Shown here: one piece after another, positions 17,912 to 27,274 of the stretch
Layout of the letters: each line of letters opens with the position of its first letter
Numbering within the stretch: position 1 is the first letter of the stretch
Assembly (NCBI RefSeq): GCF_030518215.1
Contig: NZ_JAULRT010000062.1
Location: forward strand, 434,001 to 498,000
DNA length: 64,000 bases
Direction: 5' to 3'
Origin: Gilvimarinus algae
GTDB lineage: Bacteria > Pseudomonadota > Gammaproteobacteria > Pseudomonadales > Cellvibrionaceae
The notes under the pieces: model-generated
Database searches by the model: none
The model's input: the letters and a program-made list of their open reading frames with translations, nothing else
Told to the model about the DNA's origin: nothing
Made by a program: the position numbers and the translations under genes

Positions 17912-18160
17912 GCGTAAAATCTACAGTGTGTATCGATTTTTAACAGCATATTTCAAAGTAAGATCGTCTGTCCGGGATGCCACTACGTTTGGGAATATAA
18001 GCTCTTGTCCCTAGACGAGTCACCCGCTCTCCGGTGCATTCGCATGAAATCCAACTATTTTCTCAAGGTATTGGTACAAGAGAGCACAATGACGACTTTA
18101 TGGCGATGCGAGTTGATGGGGAGACGCGCGTAACGCGTGGGGTAGTGCTCGCGGAGCATT

Positions 18161-18189
18161 CAGCAGCGCCTCGTCAGGAGACGCTGCTG
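18161..18189. terminator. Hairpin after the multihaem lipoprotein gene
   Basis: Inverted repeat CAGCAGCG / CGCTGCTG with an additional CTC/GAG pair lies 7 bases beyond the end of the leftward multihaem gene. There is no T run, so termination strength is doubtful. The rest of the 284-base gap from 17912 shows no gene. Confidence 0.4.
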
Positions 18190-18195
18190 GCGATT

Positions 18196-21100
18196 TTACT
18201 CTGACACCTGGCAGCGCCCGAACCACTTGCGACAAACCGACGCGTTATTGGCCATACAGATTCTGCCGTTGCTGGCAAAGACAAAACTCTCGGCCGGGCC
18301 GGTGATGTCGGTGTAACCGTCGTTGAACAGGCGGCAAGATACCGCGGCGCCGCTGCTCGCATGCGCCATACCAAACTGACTGCGGCAGTTGCCCCGACTG
18401 CTGCCATCGGGCACGCAGGCCTGGTTGGGCTGGGGGGCGTAGACGGCATCAGAGGCGGCTGTCGCATTGGCGCCTCCGGCGTTAAAGACCTTGAGATTTA
18501 CAGCCTCGCCAGCACTGGTGGTGCAGCGGCCAAACCACTTGCGGCAATTGCCTTTGCCGGTGCCATCGGGCACGCAGGCAGCGCTGCCGCTGTTGAGGTA
18601 AATGGCATCACTGGCGGCGGTGATATTGCTGTAGCCATCATTGAACACTTTGCATTGCACCGTCTGCGCCGCGCCGACAGTAGCACTCGCCTGATAGAGG
18701 CTGCTGGTCCAGTTTTGGGAAAACTGCAGGTCGGTATTATCCGGGTGCTCGCTTTTCAGCGGCAGATCCATGTTGAGGTGGCTGGTGAGATAAATGGCGC
18801 GCTCCGTGGCGGGCAAAAATCCGCTGCCCGTTACGTGGCCGTCGCTAAAGCGTGCCGCCAAAAACGCCGGTGGTATGGTCTGGTACTCCATGGTAACGCG
18901 GATGGACTCGGGCGTGCCGCCAATAGCAGAGCGGGGAATCTGGTAGCGAATGGTATCGCTGCCGGCAAGCGCCGGATCACTGTAGTGCGCATCGCTGGCA
19001 ATGGCACTGCCGACGGTCAGCGGGTCGCGTTGCGGTTCGGTGGCATAGGCGGCCGAACACTGTTTGAGGCCAAAAATACTTCTGCCGGCATCGGGGTTGG
19101 TGTCGCAGCCGAGCGTGCTGGGCAGGGTAAAGCCTTTGGGCAGAAGCCGGTTGTCTTTGGCATCGAAGAAGAGCGACAGTGTGCGCGACGTGAGCGTACC
19201 TGTATCGTCCACTGCCTGCACTTCGTAAATTTGCACCTGTGAGTTGCTGGTGATGAGCTGATGATGAGGCTGCAGCTTTTTCGGGTCGCCGCCGGTGACT
19301 TCGCTTGCCAACAAGTTGTAGGTGCCATCGCTGCCTTTGACGCAGGGGCCCTGGCAAATCGCACCGTAAGGGTTGGTTTGCCCGGATACCCAGACCACAC
19401 TGCCTGCGTTATCGAGTACTTCAAACTTGAGAAACGCGCGGCGAAATCCCGCGCCCGAGGGGAATTTATGCCCGGTGTTGTTGGTGACGCTGAGATCCGC
19501 CGTGAGGTGTTGCTCATCCACGATAAGGCCGTCAATGGTAATTTCGGCGGCGGCCTGAGGGTCGGGGGTGGTGCTGTCTTTCTGCAAACCGTTACCGTTG
19601 GCCTGACTGGTGGCCTGTTGAATAATCGCCATTTGCCCGTTGAGCAAATAGTTTTGAATAAACGGCGCCTCTTTACCATTGGCGGCGACCCCTTCCGGAG
19701 GTACGGTATCGTCCACCGTGGCAACCCCCAGCACATCGGGGAATTGCACAAACATTTCCAACACTGGCAGATTGATACCCATCAGGCGGTGGCGGCGATA
19801 GTCCTTGGGTGACAGCCCCGGTGTGGACTGGGCCATGATCGCCGTGTGATCGCTCGGGTTGTCTGGGTCAGTCACCAGCGGCATATGGCACCCCTGGCAG
19901 GTATGCTCGTTGTCTTCTTCGCTGGCAAAGCTGCTGTTGATCCACTCCAGATAGGTGGCCTGTTCATAGCCGAGCGCCACACAGGGGTCGGTGACCGGGT
20001 TGCCGTATTTGCCGTTGGTGGCCGGGGCAAAACTGTCGCCGGTACAAGCCTCGGGCTTTTTGTAGTAAGGGTATTGGCTCGCATCGGGCAGAGGTGCGCC
20101 CGGCTTAAACGCCGTGGGAATCTCGGGCACGATGAGTACATGGCAGGTGCCACAGATCACCGACTGGCGCAGATAACTGAGACCGTCTTTCTGATTGTAA
20201 GCGTGGGCGATTTCCAGGTTGTCATCGTTTTTCATCGGCTGCGCATCGAGCGAGGCGAGCGTGTCCGGCGTGAGGACATTATCCATGTCGTAATCAAAGG
20301 TGGCGGTAAACTCGTACTCCAGCGGCACCGGGTTTTCGGTTTGCCGCTGGGCGACCTGGTATTTGTCTTTGGGGCCGTAGAACACTTCAAAGTCGGTGCC
20401 GCTCCACTGGCCGGCTTTACCTTCCGGGCCAATGCGGTGGCAGGTTTCGCAGGAGATGCCATCTCGCGCGAGAGAGCCGTATTTGGCATAAAGCGCCTGG
20501 TGCTCGGCGATGGGTTTGCCTTCAATGGGCTCACACACGCCGCTAAAGGGGTAGGGTTTGCCGCGCCCTTCACTGGGTAGGTAACCGGGAATGGTGGCGT
20601 AGAACAAATCGGTGCAGTAGGTTTGATCCATACCGTGGTCAAACTTGAGCTGGCGCTCGCCCATTTCACCGTGGCAGCTAAAGCACACATCCTGGATCAC
20701 CGCCGGGTCGGCATAGGGGTGGCGGTTGGTTTCGGTTTCAATTTGCGCCTGCCAGATGGGGTCGCGTGTGGCCAGGCGCATGATGCTGGTATTCCAGTCG
20801 CCGTATTGCGACCAGTTGGCGAGCCAGACGTCGTGCTTTTCTTTGGAATAGGCCTCAGAGAAATAACTCATTTGTGGCAGGCCGCCGCCCTCTACAAACA
20901 GCGCACTGTCGTGGCAGGACTGGCAAAACTCGCCAGTGGAAAAGTCGTTTTCGCAGTAAATGGGGTAGCTGTCCGGCGAGTCGCAATTCTCGGTTTTGCC
21001 CTGAGTGAGTCGGGCGACCAATTCCAAAGAGGTGTCGCCGGCGCGCTGTGGCGGAAACCAGACCACATCCTGTTTTCCCAGCAAGGGGATCGCTTGCTCA

Positions 21101-21363
21101 TCGGTTAAATAGGTTTTGTTAAAAAAGTCCACAAACCCTTGTGCCGCTGTCGAACCGTCGGCATGGGGAGTGCTGGGCGTGTCGCCCTGCTGAAACACTG
21201 GCTTGGGGATGGTTTCGCCGGTGTTGGTGTAACCGCTAGCCGCCGTCTGTGTCTTGGCGAGTTGGGCGTTGCTGGTGATTTGTGTGTCGGCGTTGGACGC
21301 CTCTTCGTCACCACTGCAGGCGGCGAGCGCGAGGCAAAAAATAAGGCAGTGAACAGGTTTCAT
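18196..21363 (-). CDS. Five-haem c-type cytochrome lipoprotein with C-terminal repeats
   Basis: A 1055-residue protein. A lipobox (LALAAC, Cys16) predicts a lipid anchor. Five CxxCH haem-binding motifs stand at about residues 147, 227, 305, 404 and 489, in the N-terminal half only. The middle contains a beta-rich region; the last 190 residues hold three similar units of about 50-60 residues, each with VFNxGxxxxT/AASD and ending in a Cys-x-x-Trp/Gln-Phe-Gly pattern. It is the last gene of an operon with a LodB-like flavoprotein and a LodA-like protein, 10 bases after the former. A role as periplasmic or outer-membrane electron acceptor for its partner is inference. Confidence 0.8.
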   Translation of the reverse strand: MKPVHCLIFCLALAACSGDEEASNADTQITSNAQLAKTQTAASGYTNTGETIPKPVFQQGDTPSTPHADGSTAAQGFVDFFNKTYLTDEQAIPLLGKQDVVWFPPQRAGDTSLELVARLTQGKTENCDSPDSYPIYCENDFSTGEFCQSCHDSALFVEGGGLPQMSYFSEAYSKEKHDVWLANWSQYGDWNTSIMRLATRDPIWQAQIETETNRHPYADPAVIQDVCFSCHGEMGERQLKFDHGMDQTYCTDLFYATIPGYLPSEGRGKPYPFSGVCEPIEGKPIAEHQALYAKYGSLARDGISCETCHRIGPEGKAGQWSGTDFEVFYGPKDKYQVAQRQTENPVPLEYEFTATFDYDMDNVLTPDTLASLDAQPMKNDDNLEIAHAYNQKDGLSYLRQSVICGTCHVLIVPEIPTAFKPGAPLPDASQYPYYKKPEACTGDSFAPATNGKYGNPVTDPCVALGYEQATYLEWINSSFASEEDNEHTCQGCHMPLVTDPDNPSDHTAIMAQSTPGLSPKDYRRHRLMGINLPVLEMFVQFPDVLGVATVDDTVPPEGVAANGKEAPFIQNYLLNGQMAIIQQATSQANGNGLQKDSTTPDPQAAAEITIDGLIVDEQHLTADLSVTNNTGHKFPSGAGFRRAFLKFEVLDNAGSVVWVSGQTNPYGAICQGPCVKGSDGTYNLLASEVTGGDPKKLQPHHQLITSNSQVQIYEVQAVDDTGTLTSRTLSLFFDAKDNRLLPKGFTLPSTLGCDTNPDAGRSIFGLKQCSAAYATEPQRDPLTVGSAIASDAHYSDPALAGSDTIRYQIPRSAIGGTPESIRVTMEYQTIPPAFLAARFSDGHVTGSGFLPATERAIYLTSHLNMDLPLKSEHPDNTDLQFSQNWTSSLYQASATVGAAQTVQCKVFNDGYSNITAASDAIYLNSGSAACVPDGTGKGNCRKWFGRCTTSAGEAVNLKVFNAGGANATAASDAVYAPQPNQACVPDGSSRGNCRSQFGMAHASSGAAVSCRLFNDGYTDITGPAESFVFASNGRICMANNASVCRKWFGRCQVSE

Positions 21364-21373
21364 AAGTATTCCC

Positions 21374-22603
21374 TTACGTTGCTGTGCGAGACGAATTGGT
21401 GTTTTGGGCAGAGCTGGCGCTGTGCGAACGGCGGCGGTGCCAGAAGTCGTGATCGGGCCAGCGCTTTTGCCCCTCGTAATAAAATCGGTGTTGCTTTTGA
21501 TACAGCCGCCACTGTTGTTCTTGCGCGGTGGTGTAGTGCGTCAGTTGCGCGTGCTCGGCGCCTTGGCGGTTACATGACTCACTCAGTGCGTAATGCAGTC
21601 TTTGCCCTGCCTCACAGCCCGATTCCAGTGCCTTGCCAATGCCCTGAGATGACAAAGGGTCGTAAGCTTGCGCGGCATCGCCCACGGCCAGCCAGCCTGG
21701 CCCGGCAAAAGCCGACAGCCGCTCGCTGGCGGCATTGGCGCCGGTAATTTTGCCGCTGGCACTGTAGCCCAGTTGGCTCAGTTGCGCGGGCAAGTAGGAG
21801 CACTGGGCCAGCAGGGCCGCAAAGCCTTCGGCCGTCGCCGCTTGTTGAGCGCTGAGCAAATCGCGGTCGGTGTGAAACACCAGGCTGCGCTCCCAGGTGT
21901 CGCTGCCCGGCGTCTTGGGTGTGACATGGCTGTACCACCAACCCTGAGGGCAGGCCTCCAAACGCGTGAAGGCGTCGTCGTCCGCCGAGGTGGTGGTATA
22001 GCGCTGGCAAAAAGCGAACAACTGGTCGTGCGATTGACGCATGACGCCCAGCTTTTTGGCCAGCACCGACCGCCGGCCACTGGCGTCGACGAGATACCTC
22101 GCCGTGTGTTGGGTTTGCATTAACCTGCCTTGCAAAGTCAGGCACCAATGCTCGGCATCTTCAGAGTTGGTTGTGTTAGCTGAACGGCGCTCGCACTCCA
22201 TAAGTCGTGTTCCGCGCAGCAAGTGCGCGCCTTCCTGCTGCGCTTTCACTAACAGTTGCTGATCAAAGCACTGACGGTCAATGCCCAGGCCGTGACCTTG
22301 GGGATTAAAGAAAAAATCGGCAAGGTCCGGCTCGGTGGAGCTCCAGCAACTGATGTTGCCGCGGGTTTTGGCCAGCCCCCAGACACTGAGCGTGTCTGTA
22401 TTGAGCGCTCCAATCAAAGAACCGAGCAGAGACGCTGCCAGCGGGGGTAGTGACTCACCGGGTTTACGTCTGAGCGTGTTTTGTTTGTCGAGTATCAGCA
22501 CTCGCCAGCCGCGCTGCGCCAGGGTAATCGCACAGGCCGCGCCCGCCGGACCCGCGCCAATAATCGCCACGTCCCAGTGCGCTTTTTTGTGATTGCGTTG
22601 CAT
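21374..22603 (-). CDS. LodB-like FAD-dependent maturation flavoprotein
   Basis: A 409-residue flavoprotein of the geranylgeranyl-reductase/halogenase-like group. The dinucleotide loop is VAIIGAGPAGAACAITLAQRG, and the second FAD motif WLAVGDAAQAYDPLSSQGIGKAL is clear. It starts 2 bases after the stop of the LodA-like gene. In LodA systems the LodB flavoprotein is required to build the cysteine tryptophylquinone cofactor of LodA, so this is its expected role here. A halogenase role is less likely because of the operon partner. Confidence 0.82.
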   Translation of the reverse strand: MQRNHKKAHWDVAIIGAGPAGAACAITLAQRGWRVLILDKQNTLRRKPGESLPPLAASLLGSLIGALNTDTLSVWGLAKTRGNISCWSSTEPDLADFFFNPQGHGLGIDRQCFDQQLLVKAQQEGAHLLRGTRLMECERRSANTTNSEDAEHWCLTLQGRLMQTQHTARYLVDASGRRSVLAKKLGVMRQSHDQLFAFCQRYTTTSADDDAFTRLEACPQGWWYSHVTPKTPGSDTWERSLVFHTDRDLLSAQQAATAEGFAALLAQCSYLPAQLSQLGYSASGKITGANAASERLSAFAGPGWLAVGDAAQAYDPLSSQGIGKALESGCEAGQRLHYALSESCNRQGAEHAQLTHYTTAQEQQWRLYQKQHRFYYEGQKRWPDHDFWHRRRSHSASSAQNTNSSRTAT

Positions 22604-22605
22604 GG

Positions 22606-24615
22606 TCAGTAGCAGCTGGTGTTATCGGGCGGCGAGTCGAGCGCGGGGTCGCGTTCGTACTCCTGAAAAACCATCTCGCCGTTGTCTTCCAGCCAGCCGC
22701 CGGTGGCACTGTCTTTTTCGGGCAATACCATGCCGAGCTTGGGCCAGGCGTACACCATTTGGTTGTAGCCATCGCTGGAGGAGAGGGGTTTGCCCTGCGG
22801 TCCGTAACCGCGGAACCATTCCTTGTAAGTGCGCTCGCCAGAGGTTTTGTTGTATTGAAAAACAATGTCCGGGCGTTGTACCGGCCACCAGGCGGTATTG
22901 CAGGACCAGTAATCCCCCTGCCAGGGGCTGGACATATAGGCGGCCACCGAGCCGGGTTCGGTGCCGGCCTTGACCCGAAAGGCAGCGGCAAAGTTTTCCG
23001 GGTAGGCGATCAGGTAGGGGAATTCAATGCCGGGGTGAAAGCCCCCGCCAATGGTCGGTTCGAGCGCGGCGGCGTCCATGGCACCGGGCTGTTGGGGGAG
23101 CGGCAGGGTATCGAGCGGCTGCGGGGTGATGGGCTCGCCCACGTCAAAGTCGCCGTTGGCCCAGTCTTCCATGCGCTGCAATTGCCAGTCGGTCAGGCTC
23201 AGGTATTGGTTGGGCAAGTTATTGCCCAGCTGCTCGTTTTGCAGAGGTTTGCCGCCGGTGCCCCAGAGCTTGGGCATCTTATTGCCGCGCGCCGTGGGGC
23301 CGGTGCCAGCAGGTCGTGGCGGTGGTGCGGCCGCCGGTGGCGGTGCGGGTGGCAGAGTGTCAATCAAGCGCCCGCCCTCGGCGGTGCGCATGATGTTGTA
23401 GATTTGTTTGCGCGCCGCACTGCCGCCGCTGCCCGGGTCGGTAAACACGGCCATGTTCTGAGGGCTGAGTAAGTTACCCGCCTGGCGCGGCCCGTGGGCC
23501 ATACCCTGAGTGCTCGGGTCCACACCGGCGGCCTCGGCGCTGACCCAACCATAGTTACAGGCGCGCGATAAAATCGGGTAGACGTCGCGGTAAAAGTTGG
23601 TTGGCAGACCCTTGTTCGGGTCGGCTTCGGGAAAGGCCTCATAGACCCGGTCCAGAATGGACACCACATGGTACATGTAGGGCGCGTACTTAGGCGGCGC
23701 GGTCACCACCCAGCCGCCGTTGAGGGCGTTGCGTGTGCCCTCGTCGCCAGAGTGAATAACCCCGTCGCGGGTGCTGAGAACGCTCCCGTCTTTAAAGGTG
23801 ATGGTCGCGTCAATCTCACCACCGCAGGTGTCGTCCCACCAGCCGGGTACGTTGAAATAGGCAAACTGGTTGGTGAGTGGGTCTTCGCCGTTTTCCGGGC
23901 CATTGGGTGGGTTGTGCGATTCGCTGGGGTTGGAGAGCTCGACCTTGGGTGTGGTGACACAGTCGGCTTTGCCCGGCGCCGGCACAAACACCAGCCGCTG
24001 TTTGTCATCCAGGCGCAGCTGGCCGAGCTCAATGTTTTTGGCTTCGGTGTAGCTGACCTCCACCGGCTGCGACGGATCGGCCGGGGTGAAGTTGCAGTAA
24101 CGCAAATAGCCGGGCAGGGTACCGCTGCTTACACCAGTAAACACATCGCCTGCCATAACCACTGGCTGGTGGGTAGTGGCGTTGATGGTACAGGGGCCAG
24201 GGTCGATAATCAGTTGATCGCGGTCGATGGGGGAGGCGGCATCGCCCTGTATTGAAGGATTGCGGTACTTGCTGGGGTCAAACAGATAAGCGCCCTGGAA
24301 AGCGTAGTTGGCGGCTTTCATATTGCGCACATGCACCCGCCAGCTGATGCTGGAAACCTCGGCCGAATCGCTGTTGAGCTCGGCGATCACATTGCCATTG
24401 GCATCGTAGCCGTAAATGCGATAGCGCTGCGCCTGGCGTTTCAAATTCATATTGCTGTCGCGATAGCTGCCCCCCTCCGGCCCCGGTCCGTTGCTGCCGC
24501 CTGGGTCTACCACCACGCCCAGTGCCTCTGGGCCAATAAAATACTCATCGCTGTTGCCAAGCCGGGCAATGCCAATGCCGGGGTGTATACGAATCTGCGT
24601 TATCTGATTGGCCAT
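22606..24615 (-). CDS. LodA/GoxA-like protein (CTQ-dependent amino-acid oxidase family)
   Basis: A 669-residue cytoplasmic-looking protein, no signal peptide. The N-terminus IRIHPGIGIARLGNSDEYFIGPE is the signature of the LodA family, followed by family phrases DGVIHSG, GWVVTAPPKYAPY and WQGDYWSCNTAWWPVQRPD near residue 565. Known members use a cysteine tryptophylquinone cofactor made from a Cys and a Trp to oxidise lysine or glycine. Here the segment that usually reads C-x-G-G-x-F-x-P-G-I-E has Thr521 where I expect the cofactor Cys (EPTIGGGFHPGIE). A low-complexity Pro/Ala insert lies at residues 422-436. First gene of the operon; GGAGAAGGAA precedes the ATG. Confidence 0.85.
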   Translation of the reverse strand: MANQITQIRIHPGIGIARLGNSDEYFIGPEALGVVVDPGGSNGPGPEGGSYRDSNMNLKRQAQRYRIYGYDANGNVIAELNSDSAEVSSISWRVHVRNMKAANYAFQGAYLFDPSKYRNPSIQGDAASPIDRDQLIIDPGPCTINATTHQPVVMAGDVFTGVSSGTLPGYLRYCNFTPADPSQPVEVSYTEAKNIELGQLRLDDKQRLVFVPAPGKADCVTTPKVELSNPSESHNPPNGPENGEDPLTNQFAYFNVPGWWDDTCGGEIDATITFKDGSVLSTRDGVIHSGDEGTRNALNGGWVVTAPPKYAPYMYHVVSILDRVYEAFPEADPNKGLPTNFYRDVYPILSRACNYGWVSAEAAGVDPSTQGMAHGPRQAGNLLSPQNMAVFTDPGSGGSAARKQIYNIMRTAEGGRLIDTLPPAPPPAAAPPPRPAGTGPTARGNKMPKLWGTGGKPLQNEQLGNNLPNQYLSLTDWQLQRMEDWANGDFDVGEPITPQPLDTLPLPQQPGAMDAAALEPTIGGGFHPGIEFPYLIAYPENFAAAFRVKAGTEPGSVAAYMSSPWQGDYWSCNTAWWPVQRPDIVFQYNKTSGERTYKEWFRGYGPQGKPLSSSDGYNQMVYAWPKLGMVLPEKDSATGGWLEDNGEMVFQEYERDPALDSPPDNTSCY

Positions 24616-25007
24616 GATTGTTTTCCTTCTCCCTGTAACGAATACGGTGGCTGTGTCTGCACGCGCGGCGAGTTTATGGTTATGGCCGGGCGCTGATATT
24701 TATGCTTATCGGGCGACAATGTGGCGGCAGGGCAACGTCTTTGCGTGAACGCTAGACGCTGACACAACAGAAAAAGAGAAGGCCGCAAAGCGCTTTTGCG
24801 GTTGACCGGATTTTACTTGAGAATAAGACGCACTATCGTGCAGTGAAGTCCTCTGTTATCCATGGCACCTTCCCTTATCGGCCGACATACTGAACTGCTA
24901 GTGAGTATGGACGATTTGACGGAAATCACAAACGAAATTTTTGTGTCTATCCGATAAAGACAATCAACTGTGAATGCTGGGAGAATAGAAGCGCTATTCG
25001 CACGCTA
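24616..25007. other. Intergenic region upstream of the LodA-like operon
   Basis: A 392-base stretch that must contain the promoter of the LodA-like operon. I see no gene, repeat or strong hairpin. Base composition becomes more AT-rich towards 25 kb. Confidence 0.4.
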
Positions 25008-25511
25008 CTACTTTTTCTGTCTCATGCATTGAACAACTGCCGAATCTATAGAGGGTTTGTCGCCCAGGCATTCTTTTAGGGTCTTTTTGCTTTGTGATTC
25101 GCTATCCATCGCACGGATGCTCCCGACTTGTGCAACCCACCCATCGCTTGAATGCTTCTTATTACCTGATACGCCGGGCTTTTGTAGATAACGAGATGAT
25201 AACTGAGGGGTGAGATTTTTTGACTGATGGTTTTGTTTGATTTTATCTGCCGCTTGTTTCAGTGAAAAAATAGCTCTGTCTTTATCCTCTATGACTCTTT
25301 GTAGATCAGCATTTTTAAGCTCAAGGTTTCTTAGCTCGCTCTTGATTGTGCGCAAGTTGATGGCAGTGAAAACAGCAAATATGATGGAACATATTGTGAG
25401 GCCGATAAGTATCAGCTTAACCGATGAGGATGTATGGTGAATAGGTAGGCGACCTATCAGCTCGTCATCCAGCAAGCTTGAGTTGATATTGTTCCAATCG
25501 TTTAGGCTCAC
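25008..25511 (-). CDS. Hypothetical single-span membrane protein with coiled coil
   Basis: A 167-residue protein with a short N-terminal cytoplasmic part, one transmembrane helix (about residues 32-50), a heptad-like coiled coil (LRNLELKNADLQRVIEDKDR onward) and a C-terminal segment TLKECLGDKPSIDSAVVQC with two cysteines. The end segment resembles the end of the cargo lipoprotein at 35595-36074. The sequence is more AT-rich than its surroundings. No function recognised. Confidence 0.65.
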   Translation of the reverse strand: MSLNDWNNINSSLLDDELIGRLPIHHTSSSVKLILIGLTICSIIFAVFTAINLRTIKSELRNLELKNADLQRVIEDKDRAIFSLKQAADKIKQNHQSKNLTPQLSSRYLQKPGVSGNKKHSSDGWVAQVGSIRAMDSESQSKKTLKECLGDKPSIDSAVVQCMRQKK

Positions 25512-25610
25512 TTTTTAGGCTCCTTCCTTTGGCCGGTTGCTGCGACAGCGGACTCATCTAAGACCTGCCAAAGCCGCGCCATCGAATCCTGAATCCGGTT
25601 TATATTCTGT

Positions 25611-25862
25611 TTAAACGATATCGTCTAACTTTTTAACCGCTGCCGAGTACCCTTGAGGCATTTTCTGTGCTTTTGTGGCACTCGTGTAAGAGGTTTTCTC
25701 CACCAATTTTGCCATGGCTTGATACCCAAAACCCTGATTAAAGGCAATGCCCCCAATGGGTTTCCAGCCTCGGTTGAGTAGGTCGCTGACTTTTTGCTCG
25801 AGTTCTTTAAATCCTTTTTCGCCTGTAATTACCCGGTATTCGTATTGCTTGATTGATTCCAT
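25611..25862 (-). CDS. DUF1737-like small protein
   Basis: An 83-residue protein from the ATG at 25862, which has AGGAG upstream; the longer open frame to 25970 is not supported. It carries a DUF1737/DUF4177-like pattern: a strand YEYRVITG, a helix FKELEQKVSDLLNRGW, then KPIGGIAFNQGFGYQAMAKLV. These small domains are widespread and uncharacterised. Confidence 0.7.
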   Translation of the reverse strand: MESIKQYEYRVITGEKGFKELEQKVSDLLNRGWKPIGGIAFNQGFGYQAMAKLVEKTSYTSATKAQKMPQGYSAAVKKLDDIV

Positions 25863-26107
25863 TCCTTCTACTCCTGTTTGCTGACACGCCTGTGAACCAA
25901 GGTTCGATTTTCGCCTGACATGAGAGAAAAGCCAAGACGGCCTCTCGCTGGGGGCGAGGCTACGTGCCACTTGATGCTACAAATGACTTGGTCCAACGGG
26001 CTCCACTGTTCTACTTGCGTCCCTTATGGTATGTATGACTATAATACAAATTCCTGGGCCAGGGTTATGGCTCAGGCTATACCGATAACGACAATAGGAG
26101 AGCAACG

Positions 26108-27052
26108 ATGAAAACCCGTCAGTTTCAAGGCTTTTGCCAAACGCTTGTGGCGCTGTGCTTTTGTGCCAGTGCGGTGGCCTGGGCGCAGGATGGAAAAATG
26201 TACCCCATAGAGGCACCTGAAGAACCTGGGGCCATTGCGCTGAACACCGGTGGCGTGGACAACCAGGAGGCCTCCGAGAGCTGGTTCCGCCAATGGGGCG
26301 ACCCTATGGCGCGTAATATCACTAAGGCGACGCTCACGCCCGTGCTAGCCGACCCGGCCAAGGCCAATGGCACCTCGGTGATAGTGGCCCCCGGTGGCGG
26401 CTTTATGTGGCTGTCCATGGGCAATGAAGGCTGGGAGGTGGCAGAGGCGCTCGCCGCTCAGGGGATCAACGCTTTTGTACTCAAGTACCGCCTGCAGCCC
26501 ACCGAGCCCTCGTTGGTGGATTTTGAAAAGCAAATGAATCAGCGCTTCGCCGATGCGGCCGAGTCCACTAACGAAGAGGGCACCGACACTCCGCCGGAGC
26601 GCCCGCGCTGGGATCTCTCTAACCAACTGGAGGATGTCGAGGCCGCTTATGACATGATTCTCGCGCGCAAGGACGAGTGGGGCGTAGACCCGGCTCGCAT
26701 CGGCATGATCGGCTTTTCTGCCGGCGCGGGGCTGACCATGCACACCACTTTGAACTCCAAAAAAGTGGATTTGGCCTTTATCGGTCCGATTTACGGCGGA
26801 ATGAATTCGGTTGACGTGCCCGAGGGTGCGCCGCCCATGTTCGCCGCTATTGCCGCCGATGATTTTCTGTTTCACGGTCAGTTCGGGTTGATTCAGTCCT
26901 GGTATGAAGCGGGCGTGCCCGTTGAGTTTCACCTCTACCAAAACGGCGGCCACGGCTTTGGTTTGGGCAACCCCGATCGCACCAGCAACAAGTGGTTTGA
27001 TGCCTTTTTGAACTGGCTGGATGTCAACGGTTTTTTAAACGCTAAACAGTAG
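26108..27052 (+). CDS. Secreted alpha/beta-hydrolase esterase
   Basis: A 314-residue protein with a Sec signal peptide (cleavage near VAWAQD, residue 27). The esterase/lipase fold is visible: an oxyanion segment VIVAPGGGFMWLSMG, the nucleophile elbow GFSAGAG, a later Asp region (AAIAADDFLF) and HGFGLG with the catalytic His. It resembles acetyl-xylan-esterase-like and dienelactone-hydrolase-like periplasmic esterases. An ester of a plant polysaccharide is a reasonable substrate guess for this type of host, but that is inference. Confidence 0.85.
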   Translation: MKTRQFQGFCQTLVALCFCASAVAWAQDGKMYPIEAPEEPGAIALNTGGVDNQEASESWFRQWGDPMARNITKATLTPVLADPAKANGTSVIVAPGGGFMWLSMGNEGWEVAEALAAQGINAFVLKYRLQPTEPSLVDFEKQMNQRFADAAESTNEEGTDTPPERPRWDLSNQLEDVEAAYDMILARKDEWGVDPARIGMIGFSAGAGLTMHTTLNSKKVDLAFIGPIYGGMNSVDVPEGAPPMFAAIAADDFLFHGQFGLIQSWYEAGVPVEFHLYQNGGHGFGLGNPDRTSNKWFDAFLNWLDVNGFLNAKQ

Positions 27053-27059
27053 ATTGTTC

Positions 27060-27096
27060 ACAAGGGGCGCCGGAGAGGGCGTCCTTTTGTTTAGTG
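27060..27096 (+). terminator. Intrinsic terminator after the esterase gene
   Basis: An imperfect hairpin (arms ACAAGGGGCGCC and GGGCGTCCTTTTGT around GGAGA) followed by a T-rich tail lies 8 bases after the esterase stop codon. Confidence 0.6.
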
Positions 27097-27274
27097 GTTC
27101 AATTATTGAGTTGTCTATTGGGCCAAGTGTCAAGTATTTAGCTTTGTGTTGATCGCTAGGTTATCCGCTCCTCTGAGTGCCAAAAGATTGTCTCTGTACA
27201 CGGTTGATTGGCATCTGCTATAAATGGTTAAAAATACTATAAGTCAATAACAATAAGTCGCTGGAGTGCTTTGC

